The translations under genes and the position numbers were made by a program. A DNA stretch of 64,000 bases from Pseudomonadota bacterium (lineage in GTDB: Bacteria > Pseudomonadota > Alphaproteobacteria > Rhizobiales > Beijerinckiaceae). Where the stretch lies: positions 57,330-121,329 of the forward strand of contig JAKAJL010000005.1 of the NCBI GenBank assembly GCA_021813805.1, in the 5' to 3' direction. Within the stretch, counting starts at the first letter, position 1; every line of letters starts with the position of its first letter. Below are positions 52,185 to 61,623 of the stretch, piece after piece. The notes beneath the pieces were generated by a model. The model made no database searches, was not told the DNA's origin, and saw nothing but the letters and a program-made list of their open reading frames with translations.

Positions 52185-52765
52185 TCCCGGATATCTCCCG
52201 GACCGGCGAAAAAACTCATGCGCGTCAGAGGAACGTCGCCCTTCATCGCATGGCGCAAGGCGGCGCCGACATGGCCGGCGACGACAGCGATCAACGCATA
52301 GGCGCCGTATTTGTGCAGGGCCTGCGCGACGGCAAAGGCCGGCGCCTTGTTCGGCAGGTCGGCCAGAAGCCAGATATGCGGCCAGGGAACCAATCCGAAC
52401 AGCACCGTCGGAATGTTCAACGGCGCCGTCGAGACGACCGCCCAGCCGGTCAAGGGCAGAGCCAGCATGAAAACATAAAGCGCGGCATGGCCGACGTGAG
52501 CGGCCTGGCGCTCCAGCGTCGGCAGGGCGTCCGGCAGAGGCGGCGCGGAGCGCACGAACCGCCACGCCAGGCGCGCGACCGCCAGCAGCAGCATGACGAT
52601 CCCGATCGACTTGTGCAGCTGGAACAACTGGATCACGCGGGCCTTCGGAAGCCCCGCGTGCTTCATCGCCAGTCCGAGGCCGGTCAGGACGAAAATCCCG
52701 AGCGCCATCGTCCAGTGCAGCGCGACGGCGACCGCGTCGTAATGTTCGCCCGAGCTTTTCGTCAC
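52181..52765 (-). CDS. Cytochrome b561 family protein
   Basis: VAVALHWTMALGIFVLTGLGLAMKH...LFQLHKSIGIVMLLLAVARLAWR; ATGA overlap with YceI. Confidence 0.93.
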   Translation of the reverse strand: MTKSSGEHYDAVAVALHWTMALGIFVLTGLGLAMKHAGLPKARVIQLFQLHKSIGIVMLLLAVARLAWRFVRSAPPLPDALPTLERQAAHVGHAALYVFMLALPLTGWAVVSTAPLNIPTVLFGLVPWPHIWLLADLPNKAPAFAVAQALHKYGAYALIAVVAGHVGAALRHAMKGDVPLTRMSFFAGPGDIRE

Positions 52766-52766
52766 A

Positions 52767-53363
52767 TCAGCACCTCAATTCGAAAGCGCCGCGAATGGTC
52801 AAGTGGACCAGATCCCCGACCATTGGAGCAAGGGCCTTCATGCCGAATTCGGCGCGCTCGAAGGCGCCTTCGCCGTCGAACCTCACCGCGTCTTTCTGGG
52901 TCGCCGATTTGCCCCCGAGGCCGACGAAATGCGCATACATGACGACAGGCCTCGTCACGCCGCGCAGGGTAAGCTCGCCCCGAACCGTCGCCCGATGGCC
53001 GCTGGTCGGGGTCACGCTGTTCGAGACGAAGCGCGCCGTGGGATATCTTGCGGAGTCCAGCCATTCCGCGCCCCGCAACCGTCCGGTGATGTTTTTGTCC
53101 GGCGTCGAAACGGTCGCGGTTTTCACCGAAACGTCGAGTTTCGAAAGTCTCGGATGCGCCGGATCGAACTTCAGCCAACCCGTGGCGCCCGTGGCGACGC
53201 CGGAGAAATCCGACAGGCCGAATTGCGAAACCGAAAACCGCACCCGGGTATGGGCGGGTTCGACCAGATAGACGCAGGCGGCGCCCGACCGGGCGAAAAC
53301 CGGCGCGCCCGCGACGACGGCCACGGCCGCGCCCAGGGCGCCGACGACGAAAACGCGGTTCAT
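52767..53363 (-). CDS. YceI family protein (paralogue 2)
   Basis: YLVEPAHTRVRFSVSQFGLSDFSGVATGATGWLKFDPAHPRLSKLDVSVKTATV...VRGELTLRGVTRPVVMYAHFVG. Confidence 0.92.
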   Translation of the reverse strand: MNRVFVVGALGAAVAVVAGAPVFARSGAACVYLVEPAHTRVRFSVSQFGLSDFSGVATGATGWLKFDPAHPRLSKLDVSVKTATVSTPDKNITGRLRGAEWLDSARYPTARFVSNSVTPTSGHRATVRGELTLRGVTRPVVMYAHFVGLGGKSATQKDAVRFDGEGAFERAEFGMKALAPMVGDLVHLTIRGAFELRC

Positions 53364-53545
53364 GATCGCTTCCTTTCCCTGAAACCAGGGGAGTTTACGC
53401 CAGGCCCGGGGCTAATCTGAGGCCCCGCGGCTCCGACGCCGATCATTCGGTTTCAATTATCTTCCACATATGCCGGACAGACCGAACATGCGCGACCGCA
53501 TCGCGGCGTTGGCGCGGGATTCGATAAAGGTCAGTGCTGCCCAGG

Positions 53546-54160
53546 TCAGTGCTGCAATTCGAAGGCGCCGTGGATGGTCAGATGGACCGTGTCGCCGATC
53601 ATGGGCGCATAGGCTTTCACCCCGAATTCCGTACGCTTGATCACGCCCTCGCCGTCGAAACCCACCGTATAGCCCTTGGTGATCGGATTGACGCCCGCGC
53701 CGACGAAACGCGCATGAAGGGTCAGCGGCCTGGTCACGCCGTGAAGGGTGAGATTGCCCTGGATGGTCGCCTGACCTGCGCCTGTTGGGATCACCCTGGT
53801 CGAGACGAAAGTCGCCTTGGGATATTTGTCGGCGTCGAGCCAGTCGGCGCCGCGCAATTCGCCGGTGAGCTTTTCGACCGGAGTCAGGATCGTCGCCGTC
53901 TCCACCGAAACGTCGAGTTTGGAATTGGCCGGATGGGCGGGGTCGAGCTTGAGCGAGCCCGAGGCGCCGGTCACCACGCCCGAGAAATTGGACAGGCCGA
54001 AATGCGAAACCGAGAACAGGACCTGAGTATGATAGGGCTCGACCAGATAATCGCCGGCCTTGACGTCCCCGCTTCGGCTGGCGGCCGCCTGAGCGAGCGA
54101 GGCCGAGCCGGCGCCAAGAACAAGAGCCGCGCCGAGGGCGGCGACAGAAATATGCTTCAT
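53546..54160 (-). CDS. YceI family protein (paralogue 3)
   Basis: YLVEPYHTQVLFSVSHFGLSNFSGVVTGASGSLKLDPAHPANSKLDVSVETATI...QGNLTLHGVTRPLTLHARFVG. Confidence 0.93.
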   Translation of the reverse strand: MKHISVAALGAALVLGAGSASLAQAAASRSGDVKAGDYLVEPYHTQVLFSVSHFGLSNFSGVVTGASGSLKLDPAHPANSKLDVSVETATILTPVEKLTGELRGADWLDADKYPKATFVSTRVIPTGAGQATIQGNLTLHGVTRPLTLHARFVGAGVNPITKGYTVGFDGEGVIKRTEFGVKAYAPMIGDTVHLTIHGAFELQH

Positions 54161-54268
54161 GTCGGTTTCCTTTGGTTCGAAATGAGGTCCGCGAGGCTGG
54201 CGCCGGACTTGCGGCTAATCTGCGGCCTTTCGCCTCTGGCGACCAGCCGTTGGTTTATGATAGTTTGC

Positions 54269-54283
54269 ATCTGATTTTCAGAT
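54269..54283. promoter_or_regulatory. Perfect inverted repeat, candidate LysR-type operator
   Basis: ATCTGA-ttt-TCAGAT 10 bp before the LysR ATG, in the yceI/lysR divergent region. Confidence 0.45.
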
Positions 54284-54292
54284 AGATCTACC

Positions 54293-55213
54293 ATGCGCGA
54301 CCGTTTCTCGCTCGACCAGATCCGCACCTTCGTCGCCGCCGCCGAAGAGGGCAGTTTTTCCGCCGCCGCGCGCAAGCTGGGCCGGGCGCAATCCGCCGTC
54401 AGCGATCTCGTTCGCCGGCTGGAGGAGGAACTCGGCGTCGAATTGTTCGACCGTTCCGCGCGCTTCCCGCGGCTCACGCCCGCTGGAAATCTGCTCCTGC
54501 GCGACGCCCGCGCCGTCGGCGGCGCCGTCGATTTCCTGAATTTCCGCGCCCGTGGCCTGTCCGAGGGGATCGAACCGGAGCTCTGGGCGGTGGTGGACGT
54601 CTATTTCCCCTTCCAAGCGATCACCGAGGCGGCAAGGGATTTCCGACAGCGCTTTCCCGCGACTCCGCTTCGCCTTTATGTCGAGGTTCTGGGCGCGGCG
54701 ACCGAGCCGGTGCTCGACGGCCGCGCCAGTTTCGCGGTGGCCGGCGGACCGGGGCCGCTTCCGCCCGGCCTGAGCGGCGAGCCGCTGGCCGGCGTCCTGA
54801 TGGCGATGGTCGCGAGCCCGGACCACCCGCTGGCGGGCTTCAAAGGCGTGATTCCCCGGGACGAATTGGCGAAACATGTCCAGCTCGTGTTGACCGAGCG
54901 CGCCAGGCGCCCCGACGAGCGCGAATATAGCGTGATGTCGCCGACGACCTGGCGCCTCGCCGATCTCTCCGCCAAGCACGCCTTCCTGCTCGGCGGCCTC
55001 GGCTGGGGCTCGATGCCGTTGCACGCCGTGGCGCACGACCTCGCCGAAGGCCGGCTGGTGCGGCTCGCGACGCCGGAAATCCCCGCCTCCGGCCTCGTTG
55101 CGCCCATGGCCGCCGTCTATCGCGCGGCGGCGCCGCCCGGCCCGGCCGGGCGCTGGCTAATCGAGCGCCTCAAGGCCGGCTCGTCGGCAGAGACGCAAAT
55201 AACGCCGAATTGA
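54293..55213 (+). CDS. LysR family transcriptional regulator
   Basis: MRDRFSLDQIRTFVAAAEEGSFSAAARKLGRAQSAVSDLVRRLEEELGVELFDRSARFPRLTPAGNLLL. Confidence 0.97.
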   Translation: MRDRFSLDQIRTFVAAAEEGSFSAAARKLGRAQSAVSDLVRRLEEELGVELFDRSARFPRLTPAGNLLLRDARAVGGAVDFLNFRARGLSEGIEPELWAVVDVYFPFQAITEAARDFRQRFPATPLRLYVEVLGAATEPVLDGRASFAVAGGPGPLPPGLSGEPLAGVLMAMVASPDHPLAGFKGVIPRDELAKHVQLVLTERARRPDEREYSVMSPTTWRLADLSAKHAFLLGGLGWGSMPLHAVAHDLAEGRLVRLATPEIPASGLVAPMAAVYRAAAPPGPAGRWLIERLKAGSSAETQITPN

Positions 55214-55370
55214 CAAGCGTCATGGCGCCGGGGCGAAGTCCTCCCTATGTTACAAATACGGAGGAAAGATCAGCCCCGCCCAAACGGGACCAAAGGTTCG
55301 GGGGCGCAATTCGCTTCCATAACCAGCGCCGCGCAATACGGCGCCCAACCCGAGACCCGGGAGTTTCATC

Positions 55371-55823
55371 GTGACCAAAATTGCTCTTCCCCATGACGCG
55401 TTCGTTTTCGTCGGCGACGGACGCAAGGCCTTGTTTCTGCGCAACGAGGGAGATGAGAAATACGCCAATCTGGTAACCGTGCGCGTGATGGACGGCGAGG
55501 ACAATCCGCCCAACCGCGAACAGGGAACGGACAAGCCCGGCCGCTCCGTCGCCAGCGCCCATTCCAGCGTTCGCAGCGCCATGGAGCCGACCGACTGGCA
55601 CGAGATCGAGGAGCATCGCTTCGCCGAACGCGCCGCCGAGGCTCTGGAGGCCATCATGCGCGAGCGCGCCGCGCCGGCTCTCGTGATCGCGGCGCCCGCC
55701 CGGACTCTCGCCGATTTGCGTCGCAGCCTGCACGCCGACGTCAAGGCCAAGGTGCGCGCCGAGATCGACAAGGATCTCACCAATATTCCTGTCTGGGACA
55801 TCGAAAAGCATATCGTCGGCTGA
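55371..55823 (+). CDS. Host attachment protein family (Pfam Host_attach-like)
   Basis: DAFVFVGDGRKALFLRNEGDEKYANLVTVRVMDGEDNPPNREQGTDKPGR...EIDKDLTNIPVWDIEKHI. Confidence 0.85.
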   Translation: MTKIALPHDAFVFVGDGRKALFLRNEGDEKYANLVTVRVMDGEDNPPNREQGTDKPGRSVASAHSSVRSAMEPTDWHEIEEHRFAERAAEALEAIMRERAAPALVIAAPARTLADLRRSLHADVKAKVRAEIDKDLTNIPVWDIEKHIVG

Positions 55824-55937
55824 CGTCTTGGCCGGGCCGCCCCTCCTCCGGGCGGCGCGGTCTGTCCCGCAAGATTGAGGCAATGTTCGGCCGCTAGTTT
55901 CGCGCCATTCGTCCGTTCCTCTGGGAAGGAGAGCGCG

Positions 55938-57626
55938 ATGCGCATCTGGCGCGATTTAAGCATTAAAACGAAAATCCTTGTCGCCTTTTCCGTCAGTTTC
56001 CTGGCGATCGCCGCGTTCTGCGGGCTGACATTGACCCGCATGGCGGGAATGGCGGAGAAATCCGCGACGATCCGCGACCATTGGATGCCGGCGGCGACGA
56101 AAGTCGGCTATCTGCAAAAGGCGCTGATCAATTATCGCCTGGCTGAAAACCAGGCGCTGCTGGCGATCGCGTCCAATTCGGACGCCGCGGGCGTTCATGA
56201 CGCCGTCTCCGCCGCCGCCGCGCGCGTCGAACAGGCCTACGACGAATATAGGCCTTTCATCGCCGCAGGCGGCGAGCCCGCTTCGATCATGGCCGACTTC
56301 GACCGCGCATGGCCGGCGTTCCGCGTCTCGGCGCAGGAGGCTGTTGCCATGGCGCGCGACGGCCATCTCGCCGACGCCATGAAGGTTTACGCCGGCGCCG
56401 ACGACGCCGGGCTGGTCGATCTTCTCGATCGGCAAAGCGTCCTCGCGGAAACAGGGGGCGCCGACGCCGCCGCGAAAGTCGAGGAAACCTATCGCGACGG
56501 GCGCTGGACGGTGTTGCTGGGCGTCCTCGTCTGCGCCATTGTCGGCGCCGTGCTGGGCGCCGGCCTCGTCTTCGGGATGGTCGCGCCGCTGCTGCGCGCC
56601 GCCCAGGCCGTGGACAGACTGTCGCACGGCGACCTCGATGTCGCGGTGGAGGGCGTCGAGCGGCGCGACGAAATCGGCGCGCTGGCTCGCGCGCTCGAAA
56701 TCTTCAAGGGCAATATGCGCCGGGCGCGCGACCTCGAAAACGAGGCGAAAGACGCCCGGTCCGGGCAGGAAAGCCAGAGGCGCGCGATGGCCGCGCAAAT
56801 GGCCGGCCAGTTCGAAAGCAAGGTCCGGACGATCCTCACCGTCGTCCTTCGCGCAGTGGAAGACGTCAGCCAATCCGCCCGAGTCCTGAGCGATTCGGCG
56901 GTCGAAACCGCCGCCCAGGCCCAGATGGTGGCCGACGCCTCGGAAGCCTCGTCGAGCAATATTTCCTCCGTCGCCTCGGCGACCGAACAATTGACCTATT
57001 CGGTCAGGGAAATCGATTCTCAGGCGCGCGAATCCCGGCAAATCGCAGGCGATTCAGCCAATCAGGCCGAAGGCGCCGACCGGCAGATGCGCGATCTCGC
57101 CGCCGCCGCCGACCGCATCGGCGGGATTGTCAACATGATCGCCGAAATCGCCGGCCAGACCAATATGCTCGCCCTCAACGCGACCATCGAGGCCGCTCGC
57201 GCGGGGGAAGCCGGACGCGGATTCGCCGTCGTCGCCCAGGAGGTCAAGACGCTCGCCGAGCAGACCAGCAAGGCGACCGCCGAGATCGGCGCCCAGATCA
57301 ACGACATCCAGGCGACAACCCAGCGCGCGGCGGACAATATCTCGACCATCGTGCGCACGACCGAGCGGGCCAACACCATCGCGGGCGCGATCGCCGAAGC
57401 GGTCTATCAGCAGGGCGAGGCGACCAAGGAAATCGCCTCCAACGTGCAGCACGCCTCGCAGGGCGCCCATCAAGTGGCGGAAAATATCGGCGGCGTGCTC
57501 GAAGCCGCGAAAAGCTCCTCCGCCGCCTCCAACCGCATGTTGAACGCGGCCGGCGATCTCGCCCGGCAGGCCGAGGCCCTGCGCGGCGAGGTCGATTCTT
57601 TCCTGAGCGCCCTGCGCGCGGCTTGA
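55938..57626 (+). CDS. Methyl-accepting chemotaxis protein
   Basis: Two TM helices, HAMP ([38 protein letters not shown]), hairpin tip [47 protein letters not shown]. Confidence 0.96.
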   Translation: MRIWRDLSIKTKILVAFSVSFLAIAAFCGLTLTRMAGMAEKSATIRDHWMPAATKVGYLQKALINYRLAENQALLAIASNSDAAGVHDAVSAAAARVEQAYDEYRPFIAAGGEPASIMADFDRAWPAFRVSAQEAVAMARDGHLADAMKVYAGADDAGLVDLLDRQSVLAETGGADAAAKVEETYRDGRWTVLLGVLVCAIVGAVLGAGLVFGMVAPLLRAAQAVDRLSHGDLDVAVEGVERRDEIGALARALEIFKGNMRRARDLENEAKDARSGQESQRRAMAAQMAGQFESKVRTILTVVLRAVEDVSQSARVLSDSAVETAAQAQMVADASEASSSNISSVASATEQLTYSVREIDSQARESRQIAGDSANQAEGADRQMRDLAAAADRIGGIVNMIAEIAGQTNMLALNATIEAARAGEAGRGFAVVAQEVKTLAEQTSKATAEIGAQINDIQATTQRAADNISTIVRTTERANTIAGAIAEAVYQQGEATKEIASNVQHASQGAHQVAENIGGVLEAAKSSSAASNRMLNAAGDLARQAEALRGEVDSFLSALRAA

Positions 57627-57711
57627 CCTGATTTCCGCACGGTTGCCGCGCGACAAAAGGAAGCGCCTTTTCCAGGTTGGTTTGATGGGGGCGTCATTGC
57701 ATTATGGCCCC

Positions 57712-58158
57712 ATGAAGCCAGAGCCGCGCGCCATCGCCCTCGCCTTTTTCGTCCTCGGCGCAGCCGGCGCGCGCGCCGGCGGCCTGTCGATCGAGCATGT
57801 CTGGGCGCAGCCGACGCCGCCCAGGGCCATTGTCGGGCGGGTCTATCTGGCCATCGCCAACAATGGCGCCGAGGTCGACCATCTCGTCGCGGCGTCAACC
57901 GATGTCGCTGGCGCGGCCGAGGTCAGCGGCGTCCGCATCCTGCAGGACGTGCCGAACCAGCGCCATCTGGTGAATGTCGACATTGCCCCCGGCGGGAAAA
58001 TCCTGTTCAGCCCAGGCGGCTATCACATCCTTTTGCGCAATCTCAAACATCCGCTCGTCGCGGGGGAGCGTTTCAGGGTCGTTCTGACCTTCGAAAAAGC
58101 CGGCGACATCCCGCTCGACGTCGAGGTCGAGGCCCCCAAGCCCGCCGCGCCGCCGTGA
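57712..58158 (+). CDS. PCu(A)C-like protein with altered metal-site region
   Basis: LSIEHVWAQPTPPRAIVGRVYLAIANNGAEVDHLVAASTDVAGAAEVSGVRILQDVPNQRHLVNVDIAPGGKILFSPGGYHILLRNLKHPLVAGERF. Confidence 0.85.
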   Translation: MKPEPRAIALAFFVLGAAGARAGGLSIEHVWAQPTPPRAIVGRVYLAIANNGAEVDHLVAASTDVAGAAEVSGVRILQDVPNQRHLVNVDIAPGGKILFSPGGYHILLRNLKHPLVAGERFRVVLTFEKAGDIPLDVEVEAPKPAAPP

Positions 58159-58164
58159 ACCGAA

Positions 58165-58974
58165 TTAAACCCGGAGCGAAAGCGCGCCCTGCCGGACGAG
58201 CAACCGGCCGTCCCGGACGACGATGGTCTCGCCTTCCTCCAGGGGCTTCCAGTCCTCGTCGCTCAAGGGAACGCTGGCGAAAAGCACGAGATGCTGGCGC
58301 GGCCCTTCCGCGCCGTCGAGGGCGTCGCGATCCCTTTCGCAGCAGCGCTCCAGCCGCCACAGGCCGGGCGGCGCGATGAGTCCATCGCTCCGGGTTCGGC
58401 GGTGGCCGTGGGCGAACAGGGCGTCGCCGTCGCAATAAAGGAAATTGGCGGGGCCGAGCGCCCGCATGTCGGACGCGAAATCCTCGAAAACCGCGCGCCT
58501 TTTTTCGAGCTCGGGCGTCGCGCCTTCCCGCCACAGCGGGGCCATGCCCTCCAGCAGGATACAGAAGGCGCGTTCCGAATCTGTCTCGCCCATCGGCAAA
58601 AAACGCCGCGCCGCGCCGGCGAATTTTTCGTCGATCCCGCCGAGATTGCCATTGTGGGCGAAGACGTGAGCCTGTCCACCCAATTCGCGCTGAAAGGGCT
58701 GGGCGTTGGCGTGGGTCTTGGCGCCCCGCGTCGCGCGCCGGATATGGGAAATCATCAGGCGGGTCGGAATCCGCCGTTCCTCGATGAAATGCAGCCAGGA
58801 ACTGTCGGCCGCGGGCGCCGGCTCCTTATAGAGCCGCGCGTCGCGCCCTTCGAGGAAGGCGAGCCCCCAGCCGTCCGCCGCGTCGCTGGTGAATCCGCCA
58901 TGTTCGGCGAAGGTCCGCAGCGAGAATGTCGCTCGCGTCGGCGACAGGCTCGAAAAACCGAAAAGCTCGCACAC
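58165..58974 (-). CDS. Class II glutamine amidotransferase (YafJ-like)
   Basis: GTG start gives MCELFGFSS with Cys2 nucleophile; HGGFTSDAADGWGLAFLEG, SHIRRATRGAKTHANAQPF, FAHNGNLGG. Confidence 0.92.
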   Translation of the reverse strand: MCELFGFSSLSPTRATFSLRTFAEHGGFTSDAADGWGLAFLEGRDARLYKEPAPAADSSWLHFIEERRIPTRLMISHIRRATRGAKTHANAQPFQRELGGQAHVFAHNGNLGGIDEKFAGAARRFLPMGETDSERAFCILLEGMAPLWREGATPELEKRRAVFEDFASDMRALGPANFLYCDGDALFAHGHRRTRSDGLIAPPGLWRLERCCERDRDALDGAEGPRQHLVLFASVPLSDEDWKPLEEGETIVVRDGRLLVRQGALSLRV

Positions 58975-59061
58975 GACGCCATCCCGCCGCTTCACGCCCA
59001 TGGCGGCGAAGTCTTCCACGTTCCCCGCCGCCGGTCAAAGCCCTGGCTTCAGCTTTTTGCG

Positions 59062-59637
59062 TTACTTGCCCGCTTCGTCCAGCGCCTTTTTCAGCGTGAA
59101 GGCGCCGCGCAGGTCGCCGAGCTTGAAGCCCGTCGCCTGATCCTTGGGGTAAAGCTGGGCGATCTTTTGTTTCAGCTCCGGCGCGACATTCAGGCCGTGG
59201 CAGGTCAGGCACATTTCCCCGGTCGGAATCGCCTTCATAAAGCGGAAGGTCTTGCCGCCCTTGTCCTCGACCGTCGCGGCGCTGACGAGCGTATCGGGCT
59301 TTTCGCCCTTGGCGAACCGGGCGGCGAAACCCTCCATGACCTTGCGCTCGTAATCATCCGGCGCGGAGGCGGCGTTGCGCGGCTTCAGACTGGTCCGGCC
59401 GATCGACCAACCGCTGCTCTTCGACAGATCGGCGGCGATTTTCGGCGCCTGCCTGTTGCAGATGTCCAGCGCGCCGAGTGGCCCCCCCTTGGCCATGGCG
59501 CCGCTTATCGCCGCCTTCAACTCCTTGGCGTATTCGGCCGTCAGTTCCGCCGCCCGCGCCTTGAGCGCCGCTTCGTCGGCGACAGCCGTTCCGCACAGAA
59601 GGAGGAACCCAAGTCCCGCCACGACACCCTTGAACAT
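59062..59637 (-). CDS. DUF3365/Tll0287-like exported protein with one CXXCH heme motif
   Basis: Signal peptide; DICNRQAPKIAADLSKSSGWSIGRTSLKPRNAASAPDDYERKVMEGFAARFAKG...MKAIPTGEMCLTCHG. Confidence 0.88.
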   Translation of the reverse strand: MFKGVVAGLGFLLLCGTAVADEAALKARAAELTAEYAKELKAAISGAMAKGGPLGALDICNRQAPKIAADLSKSSGWSIGRTSLKPRNAASAPDDYERKVMEGFAARFAKGEKPDTLVSAATVEDKGGKTFRFMKAIPTGEMCLTCHGLNVAPELKQKIAQLYPKDQATGFKLGDLRGAFTLKKALDEAGK

Positions 59638-59925
59638 GAAAGCCTCCATAAAGCTATACTATATGTATATCTTATTTTTCGTACTTGCGGCAAGGGGCCC
59701 GCCGTCGGCGCCAAATCCACTGAAAAAAAAGCGCCGGATTCAACTCAATTCACGAGAGATTGCGCCGCGACGAAACGCCGCAGGTGGCGTTGGGCGGCTT
59801 CTATGGATTTGACAAAAGGCGCAATAAACATTCATAAAGTTTATAACTTAATGCTAGCCAGGGGTCGGCGCGCCGGGATGATGGCCGATTGATCGCCCAT
59901 CCGGCGAGGAGGCATCGAAACGAAA

Positions 59926-61623
59926 ATGACGGCGCGCGCGCGATATATCACTTCGGCTGCCTTGACTCTGTGCCTGGCGATGAGCGGCGCGCGCGCGCAG
60001 GAAAAATTCCAGACCACGGATTCGCCGCCGCCGGCCAAATATCAGAAGATGGAGGCCCCGCCTCCTCCGCCGCCGCCGGTCCTGAACCAGGCCTCCGGGG
60101 TCAGGTTGAGCGAGCCGGCCGACCACTCCAAGTTCGAAGCGCTGAAAGGCCCCTTCGCGGATAGCGCGGCCGTCACCAAGGCTTGCGCAACCTGCCATAC
60201 CGACGCCGAGGCCCATATCAAGAAGACGATCCACTGGACCTGGAACTATGTCAATCCGCGCACCGGCCAGCATCTCGGCAAAGAAAACGTCATCAACAAT
60301 TTCTGCACCAACGCCAAGGACAACGAGGGCATGTGCGGCGTCTGCCATATCGGCAATGGCGTGAAGCCCGGCGAGGAATACGCCTTCAACAAGCAGACCA
60401 GCGTCGATTGCCTCGTCTGCCACGATCGCACGGGCAAATATTACCGCCTGCCGCCGACGCGCGGCAATTCGGCCTGCGCCGCCATGTTCGAGGGCCGCGA
60501 CCCGATCAATTTCACCGAAGTCGCGCAGCATGTCGGCCTGCCGGGCCGCGAGAATTGCGGAACCTGCCATTTCAACGGCGGCGGCGGCGATGGCGTCAAG
60601 CATGGCGACCTCGATTCGTCGCTGATCCGCCCAAGCAAGGCGCTCGACGTGCATATGTCGGAACAGGGGCAGAATTTCGCCTGTTCCGAATGCCACCTCT
60701 CGCAACATCACGAGATCGCTGGCAGCCGCTACGACATGATCGCCAAGGACGAAGGCGGAACCGGCAAGCCCGGCCTGCGCCGCGACGTCGCGACCTGCGA
60801 ATCCTGCCACGGCGCCACACCCCATCCCAAGCCCAGCCTGATCGGCTATCAACTCGACGCCCACGCCCAGCGCCTCGCCTGCCAGACCTGCCATGTTCCA
60901 AAAATGGCGCGCGGCGGCGTCGCCACCATCACCGACTGGGACTGGAGCACCGCCGGCAAGCTTTATAACGGCGCGGGCTATTACGAGGAAGAATACACCC
61001 AGGGGAACGGCGAGAAGCGCCACACCTACTGGTCGATCAAGGGCGATTTCAAATGGGGCGAGAACCTCGTCCCGACCTATAAATGGTTCAACGGCGAGAT
61101 GATCTACACGCTCGCCGACACAAAGATCGGCGACAAGAAGGCCGTCACGCCGATCAACGAGCCGCAGGGCGGTTGGATGGACCCCAAGTCGCGCATCTGG
61201 CCGTTCAAGGAAATGCACACCAACGTGCCCTATGACGCAGGGAACAAAACTCTCGTCTTCAACCACCTGTGGGGCGCCGACAAGACCGCGTTCTGGGGCA
61301 ATTTCAACATCAAGAAGGCGATCGCCGCCGGCATGGAGATCGAACACCGGCCCTTCTCCGGCGAGATCGGCTTCCTGAAGACCGTCTCCAACTGGCCAAT
61401 CACCCATATGGTCGCGCCCAAGGAGGACGCGGTGAAATGCGGCGAATGCCATGCGCAAAAGAGCCGTCTCGCCAATGTGCCCGGCGTCTATATGCCCGGC
61501 CACACCCGCTTTCCCTGGATGGATTTTCTCGGTTTGGCGGGGGTCGGTCTGACCTTGGCCGGCGTCGCGGTCCACGGCGGCCTGCGCATCGCCCTGACCA
61601 AGAAGCACAAGGAAGACGCGTGA
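59926..61623 (+). CDS. Tetrathionate reductase (OTR)-family octaheme c-type cytochrome, membrane-anchored
   Basis: Eight CXXCH motifs (CATCH, CGVCH, CLVCH, CGTCH, CSECH, CESCH, CQTCH, CGECH); signal peptide; C-terminal TM (FLGLAGVGLTLAGVAVHGGLRIAL). Confidence 0.92.
   Translation: MTARARYITSAALTLCLAMSGARAQEKFQTTDSPPPAKYQKMEAPPPPPPPVLNQASGVRLSEPADHSKFEALKGPFADSAAVTKACATCHTDAEAHIKKTIHWTWNYVNPRTGQHLGKENVINNFCTNAKDNEGMCGVCHIGNGVKPGEEYAFNKQTSVDCLVCHDRTGKYYRLPPTRGNSACAAMFEGRDPINFTEVAQHVGLPGRENCGTCHFNGGGGDGVKHGDLDSSLIRPSKALDVHMSEQGQNFACSECHLSQHHEIAGSRYDMIAKDEGGTGKPGLRRDVATCESCHGATPHPKPSLIGYQLDAHAQRLACQTCHVPKMARGGVATITDWDWSTAGKLYNGAGYYEEEYTQGNGEKRHTYWSIKGDFKWGENLVPTYKWFNGEMIYTLADTKIGDKKAVTPINEPQGGWMDPKSRIWPFKEMHTNVPYDAGNKTLVFNHLWGADKTAFWGNFNIKKAIAAGMEIEHRPFSGEIGFLKTVSNWPITHMVAPKEDAVKCGECHAQKSRLANVPGVYMPGHTRFPWMDFLGLAGVGLTLAGVAVHGGLRIALTKKHKEDA

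Noticed and set aside
58291-59892. 533-aa plus ORF
   Set aside because: Antisense to the amidotransferase and DUF3365 genes.
59854-61608. 584-aa minus ORF
   Set aside because: Antisense to the octaheme cytochrome; the plus frame has eight CXXCH motifs.
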